Part shown: positions 1-12,200 of the stretch, piece after piece
How the letters are laid out: each line of letters starts with the position of its first letter
Numbering within the stretch: the first letter of the stretch is position 1
Source of the DNA: Mytilus californianus
Lineage: Eukaryota > Mollusca > Bivalvia > Mytilida > Mytilidae
NCBI RefSeq assembly: GCF_021869535.1
Contig: NW_026262701.1
Span: 4,789,501 to 4,853,500 of the forward strand
Direction: 5' to 3'
DNA length: 64,000 nt
Notes under the pieces: model-generated
Told to the model about the DNA's origin: nothing
What the model saw: only the letters and a program-made list of their open reading frames with translations
The model's database searches: none
Position numbers and translations under genes: made by a program

Positions 1-29
1 GAAATGTTGGGTTTTAAACTGAAAAAGAG

Positions 30-649
30 AATATTTATGGCATGGTATTGGTTGCAAAAATTTGATATTTTTCATTTAAATGCAATATTTTTCATTTAAT
101 TGGTCTATTTTTTCATTTATATGCAATATTTTTTCATTTATATGCAATATTTTTTCATTTGTATGGTATATTTTTTCATTTAAATGGTATATTTTTTCAT
201 TTATATGCAATATTTTTTATTTTAATGGTATAATTTTTCATTTATATGGTATATTTTTTCATTTAAATGCAATATTTTTTATTCAAATGGTATAATTTTT
301 CATTCAAATGGTATAATTTTTCGTTTAAATGGTATAATTTTTCATTCAAATGGTATAATTTTCATTCAAATGCAATAGTTTTTATTCAATTGGTATAAAA
401 TGTCATTTGAATGCGATATTTTTTATTCAATTTGTATAGTAGTTTTTAATTTATATGCAATAATTGCATTATGGGAAATTCTTTGACGTCATAAGGTCAA
501 ATTTGCAACAACGTTTGTGATTGGTCGGAAATTGTTTGGATGTCTCCCCTTTCTTTCTAAACATGGGTGACCAAGAATTAAAAAACGCGTCAGAATATCG
601 CCCCTCTAACTAAATCTAACGTTCGTGCGAGTCCTGCACTGGCTGTTAA
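30..649 (+). repeat. Left inverted arm with 21-bp tandem units
   Basis: Bases ~75-440 are tandem units of the type attttttcatttatatgca, alternating 'gcaat' and 'ggtat' forms. Inner edge ends at ctgcactggctgttaa. Pairs with 4568-5208. Confidence 0.85.
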
Positions 650-2800
650 TGCCAATAATGGCCAGGACGAGCAAAAAATGCGAGTGACAAGTAATAATAA
701 TTAATTTGACACACAACTTGTTCATGGATAGCGCTGAAACAGATGCCTGCCTGCATGGCAAAAACACCTCCAATGAAAACCTTTTCTGAAGAAACTCTCC
801 TACAGTCTACACATTGAAATAAAAAAAAAATACATAGCTAGCCCCCCTCCCCCTTCTAAGTCCAGATACATGTAATCATGACGTTCTTTAGTGCTATTTC
901 ATTTTTTACTTTTCTTGATCCTCAGAGACGTTGCAGGAAGGCACATGAAAAACGAATAAAAAGCATCCAGGACGTTACAATTATTTGGACTAAGCCCCCT
1001 CTTTTTTACTACATGTAGAAAAAAATCACCTAATTACGACAGCAGAACTAGAAACCCACAAGTAGAGACATAAGCTGTTATACTCTGGAACTAATTCTTT
1101 AATAAAGACAATTCAGGATAAATTGGAACCAGTTACTAACCCATGTTACAACAATAGTCCTATGACATAGGACTTCACTATATGAGGCGTTAACTTCATA
1201 TTTAATACTATCTATGATATGTGCTCTCATGTCTTATGCTGCAAATCATTTTACATTTAGGATTCGTTGCTGAGCTTTGTTTTACTGTTCTCGCCTCCGA
1301 ATCCCTTAAATAGATTTTTTTTCAAGCCCCACAGTAGTTCAATAATTACTATATGTCTTTGCATAAATAAGTATGCAGGGCATATTTCAAAACATATTTT
1401 ATCTTCAGGACTTTTAAATGATTTACTTTTCAATACTGCATTGGGAAGGGGGGTATACAAGTTTATTTTGTGACACATTATATAATATAATTAGGTATCC
1501 AACAAATTATATGATTGTACGTTTAGCTATTATCTAGACCCGTACACAATGTATATAATTAGACACATTTAACAGGGGCGGATCCAAAACCTCGGTGTCT
1601 AGAAAGGGGGGGGGGGGGGGGGGGGGGGTAGGTTCAAATTTAGATATTTGTATAGAGATGTATATATGCGAGTATTGGCAGTAATGGTTATGGTGTGTGT
1701 GTGAGGGTAGGGGGTTTCAGATCAAAGATCGTTTCTATAATTCTATATCTTTTAATTTTTACCATTTCACTCTATTCTTTATCCTTTGATCTCTATTATA
1801 TTTGTTCTAAACATGCGTGACATATTTGCCACTGGACATAAGGCAACCAAAAGTCAATCAACGTATTCTGTATATTTCATCATTTCTTTATTATGTTTTC
1901 TATAGGTTTGGTCCCGCCCCTTATCTATTTTTTTGCACATTAGGGACGACATCAAAAGTTAAATGTAGGATAAAAAAAAAAATAATTCATATAGTTTTTT
2001 TCACTGACCCCCTACCCCCCCTCTTAATTTAATTTCTTAATTTGGGAAAAATTGATTGACCAATAAGGATATATATAAAATCGATGTTAATTAAACAAAA
2101 CTTGCAGCAATTTTGACCCCCCCCCCCCCCCCAACTATTTGAATTAAGTTTTTTATCCTTCATTGATTTTCTGATGTCGTCCCTTATCCTCTCTATGTAA
2201 ACCCAATTCATGTCCTGATAAATGGTGACTCATGCATAGCATCATATGTGGTTATTAAAACAAGAAACATATTCATATTATAATAATTAATGTATGCTAG
2301 GACTTATAGATAGATGTCATTAGTCCCAGGTCATGTAATAAAGTAGGTCTTATAAAAATACAATAGCATTTTAATTTTGATGATTATATATATGTTTATA
2401 TATTTAATAATGCCATTTTTTTGGAAAAAAGGTAGGGGCAAGGCGTTTTTAAAACATATCAATGGGACGCGTTTTTTTTTTTTGTTCCTCGGAAGTGAGC
2501 CAGAAGAAGTCCATTTCTGTTTTTTTTTGCATTGGGAAGATCTTCTGGCTCTCTTCCACCTCTTCTTTTTTGATAGATTGACGGCAGAGGCACATAACAA
2601 ACATGGCGTCGTTTAGTCTAAATGAAATTAATAAATTTATGAATGCAGATATATTAGAATGTGAGCTATTTTATAAACGTTTTATGGTATGACAGCCTTA
2701 GTAGGACATCCCTGTAGGACGATAAGCTGGATAAATATAAGAACTACACGGACAATAACAGTTAAGGGACGATTATTTGATATTCTAGGGAAGGGATTTT
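650..2800. other. Interior of the foldback-like element, no gene
   Basis: AT-rich, with homopolymers (a ~22-base G run near 1607-1628, a ~17-base C run near 2117-2133). The sequence ggggcggatccaaaac at 1575-1590 resembles the end of the small MITE found at 19606. I see no supported coding exon. Confidence 0.6.
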
Positions 2801-2860
2801 GATTGATTGGTGTTTTACGCTACTTTCAACACTATTGGTCTATTCCGTGGTGGTCAGTTT
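2801..2860 (-). mobile_element. SINE 3'-end fragment
   Basis: Reverse complement reads ccaatagtgttgaaagtagc then gtaaaacaccaatcaatc, the same tail as the SINE at 42747-43007. Confidence 0.6.
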
Positions 2861-3139
2861 AAATTTATAGATGAAGGATGGGGAAGGGGAGAGGGGGCAT
2901 TATTATTCATTTCAATCTGTCGCTGATCATGCCTATTTTTCAGCTCTTACCAGGCAACCATATTCATATATGAAATCCTTCTGTCCCCCGACCCAACAAA
3001 TAAATAAATATCAAATGGGTTTCCTCTAATTTAACACAAGTTTAAATTGATTGATTGTTTGTTGCTAATTTTAACGCCCAGTGAAAATTATTTCATGCTT
3101 GTTCAGGAAAAACACGAGTTTAGAAGTCACGTATATAAT

Positions 3140-4430
3140 ATAAAAATGAAGAGATGGAATATGATTGCTAATAAGGCAACTATCCACCGGAGTTCAAATA
3201 TGAAGTGGATGTAAGCAATTATAGATAAGATAAGATAAGAAAAATTTATTTTAATTCGGGTTACATGAAATACTACAAACATGAGCTCTGTAGAGCTTTT
3301 TGCCGTCATGTAGACAAATGATTTTTGTAGACAATCGTAAGGCCTTCAACAATGACAAAAACCTGATACTGTAAAGTCGTCTATAAAAGGCCCTACATTA
3401 AAAGTGTGACTGACAATTCAAACGAAAAAACTAACAGCCTAATTATACATAACAAAACAATTTACAAAATATCAAATATGAGTCGAGACAGGAACCAACG
3501 ACAACCATTAAACTACAGGCTCCATCCCTGGGACAGGCAAATAAAGAATATGGCAGGGTGGATATAAAAACGAAGATGTGGTATGATTGCAGATGAGACA
3601 ACTCTCCACAAGAGATCAAATGACACAGAAATCAACAGCTATAAGTCACCGTACGGCCTTCGACAATAAGCAAAGCCTACACCGCATAGTCAGCTATAAT
3701 AGGCCCCGAAATCAAAAATGTAAAACAATGCAATCGAGAAAACTAACGGCCGAATTAATGTACAAAAAAATGAACGAAACACAAATATGTATAACAAAGC
3801 AACAAACGGCAACCATTGAGTTACAGGCTCCTGACTTGGGACAAGCACATACATACAGAATGTGGCGGGGTTAAACATGTTAGCGGGATCCCAATCCTCC
3901 CCCTAATCTGGGACAGCGGTGTAACAGTACAACATGTTTGTGAGCAACCCATCCCGAAGCTGGGACAGTGGTGTAACGGTACAATAAAATAACAACCTGC
4001 ACAAATCAGCAAATTACTCAAAAGATCGGGAGGAGACACACACAAAAACTAACATAAAGACAATAGACACAAAGCACCGACATAAGAGTATTTGCAATTA
4101 CTGGAAGTTTGCTCAAACCTAATTACAACTGGTACTGAAATAAATCTTGTTCTCCCAGACCGAGTTATCAATCAGTACACAACGCGCGGCAAAGGATTTA
4201 TTAAAAAAAGAAAACAGTCTGAGAAACGTCTGGTTTACGTTGAATATACATATAAGAAGATGTGGTATGAGTGCCGATGAGACAACTCTCCATCAAAGTC
4301 ATAATTTGTAAATGTAAACCATTAAAGGTCAACGTACGGTCTTCAACACGGAGCCTTGGCTCAAACCGAACAGCAAGCTATAAAGGGCCCCCAAAAATTA
4401 GTAGTGTAAAACCATTCAAACGGGAAAACC
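3140..4430 (+). repeat. Three copies of an abundant mytilid-type interspersed repeat
   Basis: Copies at ~3140-3560, ~3560-4060 and ~4250-4430 share the pattern 'gatgtggtatgattgc', 'gagacaactctccac', 'ggccttcaacaat', 'tataaaaggcccc', 'aaaactaacggcc'. The second continues into 'tggcggggttaaacatg' and 'gggacagcggtgtaac', the segment also present inverted at 42300-42460. Confidence 0.75.
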
Positions 4431-4567
4431 AACGGTGTCTAATCTATTTAAAACCCCGATATACTTGCATATAAATCCATATACAATGAAACGGTTTTTG
4501 AAAAGTGGACCGAACGTTTTGACCATCGAAATTTTGCAATAGAAATACTAGTTATGACCACAAGATT

Positions 4568-5208
4568 TTAACAGCCAGTGCAGGACTCGCACGAACGTTA
4601 GATTTAGTTAGAGGGGCGATATTCTGACGCGTTTTTTAATTCTTGGTCACCCATGTTTAGAAAGAATGGGGAGAAATCCAAACAATTTCCGACCAATCAC
4701 AAACGTTGTTGCAAATTTGACCTTATGACGTCAAAGAATTTCCCATAATGCAATTATTGCATATAATTAAAAAACTACTATACAAATTGAATAAAAAATA
4801 TTGCATTCAAATGACATTTTATACCAATTGAATAAAAACTATTGCATTTGAATGAAAATTATACCATTTGAATGAAAAATTATACCATTTGAATGAAAAA
4901 TTATACCATTTGAATGAAAAATTATACCATTTGAATAAAAAATATTGCATTTAAATGAAAAAATATACCATATAAATGAAAAATTATACCATTAAAATAA
5001 AAAATATTGCATATAAATGAAAAAATATACCATTTAAATGAAAAAATATACCATACAAATGAAAAAATATTGCATATAAATGAAAAAATATTGCATATAA
5101 ATGAAAAAATATTGCATATAAATGAAAAAATATACCAATTAAATGAAAAATATTGCATTTAAATGAAAAATATCAAATTTTTGCAACCAATACCATGCCA
5201 TAAATATT
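4568..5208 (-). repeat. Right inverted arm with 21-bp tandem units
   Basis: Reverse complement of 30-649, longer by 21 bp: it has three consecutive 'tatatgcaat' units where the left arm has two. Confidence 0.85.
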
Positions 5209-5520
5209 CAGTTAAATATACGTTAACGTAAAGAAATGGTTTCAATGTTTCTTTCTCTTATACTACAAGGATGAGTTAACAACAGGGATATGTGGTAAAG
5301 TCCGTTATTCAGTGAAGGGGGTTATCACATTTGATTACCTCTGTAATTTTTTACCAATTTTTCAAATTTGATTTTTTTTCCTTATGTATACCGCCGGATT
5401 TTTTTTAATTCAAAATAAATATTTCTATCGTTATTAAAGGAAATATCTCCGAAACCGATTGTATATTCTCTGGCGTTTAATATCCTAGATTTTAAGTCTA
5501 TTAGTTTATGTTGTTATTAA
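5209..5520. other. Unannotated AT-rich spacer
   Basis: Flank between the foldback-like element and the next repeat; no feature seen. Confidence 0.5.
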
Positions 5521-5522
5521 AC

Positions 5523-6364
5523 TAGAGGCTCCAAGGAGCTCACCTGATATTTTTGTTTACAATTGATGCATGAAATAATGCAACCATTATACTTTTGCTT
5601 TAGTTTCAGAGATATAATTCAAAAACTGCATTTTACCCCTATGTTCTATTTTTAGCCATGTAGGCCATGTTGGTTGGCAGGCTGGGTCATCGGACACATT
5701 TGTCAAAATAGATAGCCTCATGATAATTGTGGCCAAGTTTGGTTTAATTTGTCTCAGTAGTTTCAGAGGAGAAGATGTTTGTAAAAGATTACAAAATTTT
5801 CGAAAAATTGTTAAAAATTTATTTTAAAGGGCAATAACTCCTTAAGGGGTCAATTGACCATTTTGGTCATGTTGACTTATTTGTAGAACTTACTTTGCTG
5901 AACATTATTGCTGCTTACAGTTTATCTCTATCTATGATAATATTCAAGATAATAACCAAAACTGCAAAATTTCCTTAAAATTACCAATTCAGGGGCAGCA
6001 ACCCAACAACGGGTTGTCTGATTTGTCTGAAAATATCAGGGCAGATAGATCTTGACCTGATGAACAATTCATCCCATGTCAGATTTGCTCTAAATGCTTT
6101 GGTTTCAGAGATATAAGCCGAAATCTATATTTTACCCCTATGTTCTATTTTTAGCCATGGCGGCTATCTTGGTTGGCTGTCCGGGTCATCGGACACATTT
6201 TTTAAACTAGATACCCCAATGATGATTGTGGCTAAGTTTGGTTAAATTTCGCCCAGTAGTTTCATAGGAGAAGATTTTTGTAAAAGTTAACGGACGACGA
6301 CGACGGACGACGGACGCCAAGTGATGAGAAAAGCTCACTTGGCCCAATGGGCCAGGTGAGCTAA
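5523..6364 (+). repeat. Interspersed repeat 'gaggctc...cacttggccc' family, internally deleted copy
   Basis: Starts actagaggctccaaggagct, carries three segments with 'ttctatttttagccatg' and 'gggtcatcggacacat', and ends with an ACG-rich stretch and aaaagctcacttggccca then ggtgagct. Same family as 36650-37960 and 44679-45740. Confidence 0.75.
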
Positions 6365-7045
6365 AAAAGGAAATAAATGTGAGAAGATAGCAATTTGGTA
6401 ATCATAAAACATCAGCCGAAGAAAGACGGACGACACCATGACAAAACAAATTGGAAATGCAATCCCTGGAATAAAGTATTGCCTGGAAAAAAGTAAAATA
6501 ACAAAAATACCGAACTCCAAGGGAAATTCAAAACGGCAAAATCACAAGCTCAAACACATCTAACGAATGGAAAACAACTGTCATATTACTGACTTGGTAC
6601 AGATTTTTCCTTATGTAGAAGATGGTGGATTAAACCTAGTTTTATAGCTAGCTAAACCTCTCACTTGTATGACAGTCGCATAGAATTCCATTATATTGAC
6701 AACAATGTGTGAGCAAAACAAACAGACATAATAGATAAAAACGTCAAAAATTGGGGTACAGCAGTCAACATTGTAATATAATCTTAATTGTTATAAAAAC
6801 AAATAACTGTTTCAACAAAGAACCACTAAATGGCATATAGATAAAGTACATAAGCAAAAATGAAAGACAAGATCTCAAAATTGACCATAGCACAATGGCA
6901 GGATGTATATAAGTACCGATCCACGTCATAAATATATAATCAAAAATACATAAATAGTCAAGGTTAAAAATATACAAGGACACAAAAGGGGAACTTTCAC
7001 ACGTAATCAAGATGATAAACAACGTCAGTACCTAGAATCTATACT
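6365..7045. other. No gene seen
   Basis: AT-rich. The segment 6530-6660 (cctagttttatagctagcta...) recurs at 19320-19480 in opposite orientation, so it is another interspersed repeat. Confidence 0.45.
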
Positions 7046-7522
7046 TCAAGACCATCGTATTATTTGTGAAGTTGATACGGAATATCTATCAACAAGGTCT
7101 TGGTATCTTCCAATGAACAGGACGAGACGTTCTTTGACATAACCTTGGCGCATTAACTTTCTGCTCAGACACTGGTGACGTTTTATAAAGTCTGAGTAGC
7201 ATCTGCAAGCTCTTGAATACCGAATTAGTTGGGAAATGTATATCCCATATGCAGGTGAAGTTGGTATATTGCTGTTAAGGTGGGGGAAATTTATAATTTA
7301 AAAAGTGGTATACAGGGTTAAAAAATCAGAAGTTTTGATAGAATTAATTTCAGAGAAAGATCGAGATTTAAAATTATCAAGAAGTTCTATAGAGTTTTTT
7401 AGAATCCACATATGGTTAATACCACTACGAGAGTAAACAGTTTCACAGTATTTCTGAAGACCCTCTTTCACTGCGGCCAGATTTTTTGTCAATCTAATTA
7501 GAACATTCTCATGAGTGCTCAT
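7046..7522 (-). pseudogene. Reverse-transcriptase relic with the palm domain deleted
   Basis: One minus-strand frame reads MSTHENVLIRLTKNLAAVKE... MWILKNSIELLD ... SIKTSDFLTLYTTF, then one TAA (7298-7300), then in the same frame INFPHLNSNIPTSPAYGIYI, SQLIRYSRACRCYSDF and LMRQGYVKERLVLFIGRYQD, ending at a TGA (7046-7048). By recall these are the start of the RT domain (DFSTLYT) and the C-terminal thumb region (SPAYGVYISQLIRYSRA) of a retroelement RT common in bivalves. The catalytic segment between them is missing, so this is a dead, internally deleted copy. Class (Penelope-like or other non-LTR) is not certain. Confidence 0.75.
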
Positions 7523-8255
7523 TTATTCCTAATTCATTTACAAGACACTCGTCGTAGTACGATTTAGAAGATTAAGTAGAAGATGTATACATACTATGTA
7601 ATGCTTTTTAATGTTGCTACATAGAAATGGAAAGTTCACAATGAGGAGTATGGAAGTCATATTTTAGTCATAAAGTTCAGTCATCAACCAAAATTCATAA
7701 TCAAAATATGAAGTAGACTTAACTGCACCTATTGTTTCCTTCGGTTCAACTTTAAAAGTGTATTTGAAATGAACACAGTTATCAAATATTGAACGAGTAA
7801 AGGAGAGGACACAACATGAATCGAAGAAAACGGCTATCGTCTTATTCTGATTGAGGAGCATGTATGAAGTTTGTAGATCTTTGAAATAATTTGAATCAAA
7901 ATTTATTTCCAACACCCTTACAGTACTAGATAGCGACACAGATAGTCTGAAACCCGGTTTTGATTGCTGATAGAATAAATAGTTTTAAAAGAGCTTGTCA
8001 GACCAAACAGCTAACTTTCAAAAGACTATAATTAAAATATCAAGTAGACAACCAAAACCCATAAATCAGACAACTGCAATTCTCAAAGAAAACAAGCATT
8101 CTGAGAGTATTGCATGGCAATACATAGTCCCCTACCGGTAAAAAATTAATTGTACTGGAACAAAATGCTAACTTGATCTATAACTTGTCATGGTGTAAAC
8201 TTTATAACTAATATCAAGTCAATACCTTCAAGCATGACGAAAAAAAGTGTGGAAA

Positions 8256-8340
8256 ACTGATTTGCTGGACAGACAGACAGACAGGCAGGCGAACGAAATT
8301 TAAACCTAAAGTCCCATTCGATTTCGTCGGTAGGGGTCTA
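8256..8340. repeat. Interspersed repeat edge with (CAGA)n
   Basis: ggacagacagacagacaggc followed by 'aaagtcccattcgatttcg', a recurrent-looking repeat end; only one copy is in the window. Confidence 0.35.
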
Positions 8341-8433
8341 AAAAAGATTGACGAACACGAACCTCACCAAAATTCTGCATTAAATTCATTTCTTTGAAAG
8401 ATTTAGCAGTTCCTGTTTTCTGTATAGAAACTT

Positions 8434-9250
8434 ATGTATGTATTTTATGGTAATATTCTTTACAAAGCACAAAAATGTCAGTATTCACCACAAAAGCTAA
8501 CAAAACCTTTAAACAGACTTATTAAGAAGGGATATAGTTACGATACTGTTGTCAGGTCATTAAAGATTGCATATTTTGGCTTTAATATTGATTCACTTAT
8601 AGGGTCTTTGCATCGGAATTAAAAACATTTATTCTAAAACCAGTTGTTGGCATGACACGGGTTATGTTCTTCTCATATATTTTATGACGGTATAATACTA
8701 AACCCCTAACAGGAGGGATTGTGCCTGATATTCATATGATGAAGACATAATCTTTCAATCAGTTTAATTGAGGTCTGGAGCTGGCATGTCAGTAACTGCT
8801 AGTAGTCTGTTGTTATTTATGTATTATTGTCATTTTGTTTATTTTCTTTTGTTTCCTATTCTGACATCGGACTCGGACTTCTCTTATACTGAGTTTTACT
8901 GTGCGTACTGGTGTGCGTTTGTTTTTGGCTAGAGGTATAGGGGGAGGGTTGAGATCTCAAAAAACATGTTTAACCCCGCCGCATTTTTGCGCCAATCCAA
9001 GTCAGGAGCCTCTGGCCTTTTTTGTCTTGTATCATTTTTAATTTTAGTTTCCTGCGTATAATTTGGAGTTTAGTATGACGTCCATTATCACTGAACTAGT
9101 ATACATATTTGTTTAGGGGCCAGCTGAAGGACGCCTCCGGGTGCGGGAGTTTCTCGCTGCATTGAAGACCCATTGGTGGCCTTCGGCTGTTGTCTGCTCT
9201 ATGGTCGGGTCGTTGTCTCTTTGGCACATTCCCCATTTCCATTCTCAATT
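8434..9250 (+). mobile_element. 3' end of a retroelement (C-terminal ORF fragment plus 3' UTR)
   Basis: 8434-8622 encodes 62 aa ending NRLIKKGYSYDTVVRSLKIA..., which looks like the C-terminus of a bivalve RT polyprotein. It is followed by ~600 bp containing aacccctaacaggagggatt, ggggagggttgagatctc, acatgtttaaccccgccgca and gtcgttgtctctttggcaca, which I recall as a common 3' UTR of mussel retroelements. Assignment is by recall; no poly-A or TSD was confirmed. Confidence 0.45.
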
Positions 9251-9259
9251 TTATTGATT

Positions 9260-12200
9260 ATTCAATACGATAGAGGACGATCCAGTTCTTTGTTTGAGAA
9301 TAAAGTTCCAAAGGAACATTAAACAGACATATGACAGATTTTCTATGCAGTAAATTCATTACCAATTGAACCGTGAATACTCAATTGTCAGTTCGATCAG
9401 ATTGTATATTGTACTTTAAACACATAACATTATCAGTTGGAGCTATTTCTGCAATGACAACAACATTGTTGTAATTGAGAAAAAGACAGGTATCTGCCAA
9501 CAATGGTAATAACAAATAGTTTTTAAAGAATGCAAGAAGGTTAAACTTATCAACAAAAAGACAAGTTAAGCTTTTTGTAGATGTAATAAAATCCAAGGCT
9601 ATAGTTCATACCCTTTATTCACACACTTTTAACAACTTGAAATGCAGTAACAATGACAAAAAGTATTTACAAAATTAGCACTCTTTTGAAGTTGCTGTTA
9701 GAACTGTCAAGTATAATGTAACGACAACAGAGTTCTCCAGCACTTAGGTAAAATGTGTAAAATTGTTTTGAAAAAAATCCCATCGGCAAATACAAGCAAA
9801 TGATAATATTAATACAGTGTTTTGCATGTTAAATAATAGATAACTGCAAGCTTAGACTGCATCCATTATTGACAAACATAGTGTTCATTGGCATTAATAA
9901 CATATTACTGTAACAAATGACCATAGGTAAAAACCAACGCCAAAGCTGTTACTATCCTTATGGAATACGTGTAGTTGAAACTTAACTTTAGCATATTTTC
10001 AGATAGGTATTAATAAAATTTAAAATGTCATTTTAAAAACGAATTCCATTTGATTTGTTATCTCATACTGCCTAAATGCAAAACAACAATGAAAATAGTT
10101 GATTGTCCATTGTAGAAATATGGATAAAATGCTGACACAGGTAAAATGTGGTCTGAACTACACATAGTTCTTATTTCCATATTATTGTGTTGTTTCTCAT
10201 ATATACAAAAGTACAATATAAGAAATGCATAGATACTCTGGTATTTCAACTTTCTCAAATGTTTCTTACGTTAATTTTTATCAAAAGTAAATGCAATTAT
10301 GATATACATTTCATAAAGAAAAAACAATAACAAAACAAAATGACACTAGAAAAATTTACTTGGCAGATCGTCTAAATTGTCATTAGAAGATTTCCCGGCG
10401 AGAGACCTTAAAATATGCTCTGGCCAGTTTTCTCATTTAATCTATTTACAAGAGGAAGGAATATTAAATCTCTCTCTCTCTCTCTCCCTCACTCTCATCT
10501 TTTATGCTCTTAAATGTTTACACATTATATACACTTTCTTATCGATCATAAACACACTGTGATGAAAAACTCACACACCCGTATTTCAAATTAAGTCACA
10601 CTTTTAATCTTTTTTCATATATGAAATTTATAAAATCCGAAAACATTTCGTCAAAATAGTGTTTTACAAAATTATCATCCATGGAATGATTTTAATTTGT
10701 GATGAACATCTGATTATGATTCTAAACCAATAAAATTACCACTTTAACCTTCAAATGCAACACCAATGTCGACTACGGAGTTGAAGAATCATCCCGGAAT
10801 GCCCAAATAATTACAATAAAAAACAGGGTCTACATTTCTAAGGAGTTTCACTTTTTACAGGTACAAAGTGACATGACCGTAACATTACATGAAAAGTACG
10901 TCTTAACATTGTACTAACATATTTAGAATTTAAAACAATAAACCAACAAATTAAAACTACTCAATCATTATGCATGATGGTCTGTATGGGGCTTCCAGAA
11001 AAGAGAATAATGGAACAATACTACGGAATAATGGTCCAAAAATAAAGAATAAAGAAAAATCGGACAAATAAATTGAGAATAGAGATAAAGAGGTGCTAAA
11101 ATATAAAGAATAGAGAATGAAAGACAAAACATACAATGGCCTAAAAATAAATGGAAAGAAATGAAGGACCACCACACATGTCAAATTAAAGCAAATATTT
11201 GTTCTAAATCTAACTTTCTTCAAAGTGGTAAAATCAATAGTTTTATTCTCCATTTGTAACGTTATGGAAAATTTATCTTTTCCTAATGCCCCCATTGGAA
11301 ACAAATGCATAAGCTTCAAATAGTGTATGATATCCGTGAAAATATGAAAAATAAAGGAATATCACATCAATGTTGAAAGTATACAAAAATCAAAGTGATA
11401 CCGTGTTGTCCAAGACTGGACTCGTTTTTTTTTAAATAATAACTTCCTTCATGTTGGATGTATATTATAATAAATGTCTTATCTCAAAGCTGAATATACA
11501 TAAATAAACTCACAGACAAAACAATAAAATCATTGCAAACAACACACCTATTATGCATCAAGCAGAAAAAATACACGTATAATAACTAAATAATAGTTGA
11601 CATATTATTTAAGGTTTAATCATTATTTCTCAATAAATAGTATATTCTACTAAACCCAAACACAATATATAGTATTATTGGTTCAGGTTACCAAACCTAT
11701 TCAGACTATAATCCCAACAAAACATTTCTCTGACACTTTCAGTTTCCAAACATTTAATGTAAAGCTAAGATCTATTCCTAATTGAATGTAAATAAAAAAT
11801 ATTTGAAGAATTGCCTGCCTTTGCTAAAAAAAATCAAAACCAAACAAAGTGGGATGGACATACAAAGCCAAAAATATCATGAAATACAAGGACAAAGGAA
11901 CAGCACTTTTATTCATGATGAGTCTGTAACAGCAACCAAATTTTTTTTTCTTTCATCTTGGTATCAAAAAAGAATGAGTTAAAACTGATTCAAGCAAGGA
12001 TTTGGAAAGAGCAAACTTACTCAAATGTCCCTATCATATTGACAGGAGAATCTCGATTAAAAAATCTATAGAATAAATACAGAGTCTTCTTCATGATTAT
12101 GAAAATAATCATATTGTAATTTATGAATAAGTGGATATGCAACTGTTTCCATACTTTCTACAACCACAATTATTGGCACTCGATGTACATGAACAGTGAT

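Larger units (their letters stand above)
30..5208. mobile_element. Foldback-like element with ~0.63-kb inverted arms
   Basis: The left arm 30-649 is the reverse complement of the right arm 4568-5208 with very few differences. Each arm has an outer unique tip (aatatttatggcatggtatt), about 380 bp of ~21-bp tandem units, and an inner unique part of ~180 bp containing TGACGTCA. The 3.9-kb middle encodes no recognisable transposase and holds common interspersed repeats. No clear target-site duplication is visible; the window starts only 29 bases before it, and the left flank has ttttaaactg where the right has ttaactg, so the true boundary may lie further out. Confidence 0.75.

Noticed and set aside
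80-295. 71-codon open frame with F/I/C/N-rich repeats, and its counterpart at 4922-5158
   Set aside because: Translation of the 21-bp tandem units in the inverted arms; 21 is a multiple of three, so any stop-free frame stays open.
7664-7939. 91-codon minus-strand open frame upstream of the RT relic
   Set aside because: Could be part of the retroelement but no motif is recognisable and the link to the RT frame is not continuous.
10957-11319. 120-codon minus-strand open frame
   Set aside because: Compositionally F/L/S-rich in AT-rich DNA; no domain, start context or neighbouring exons.
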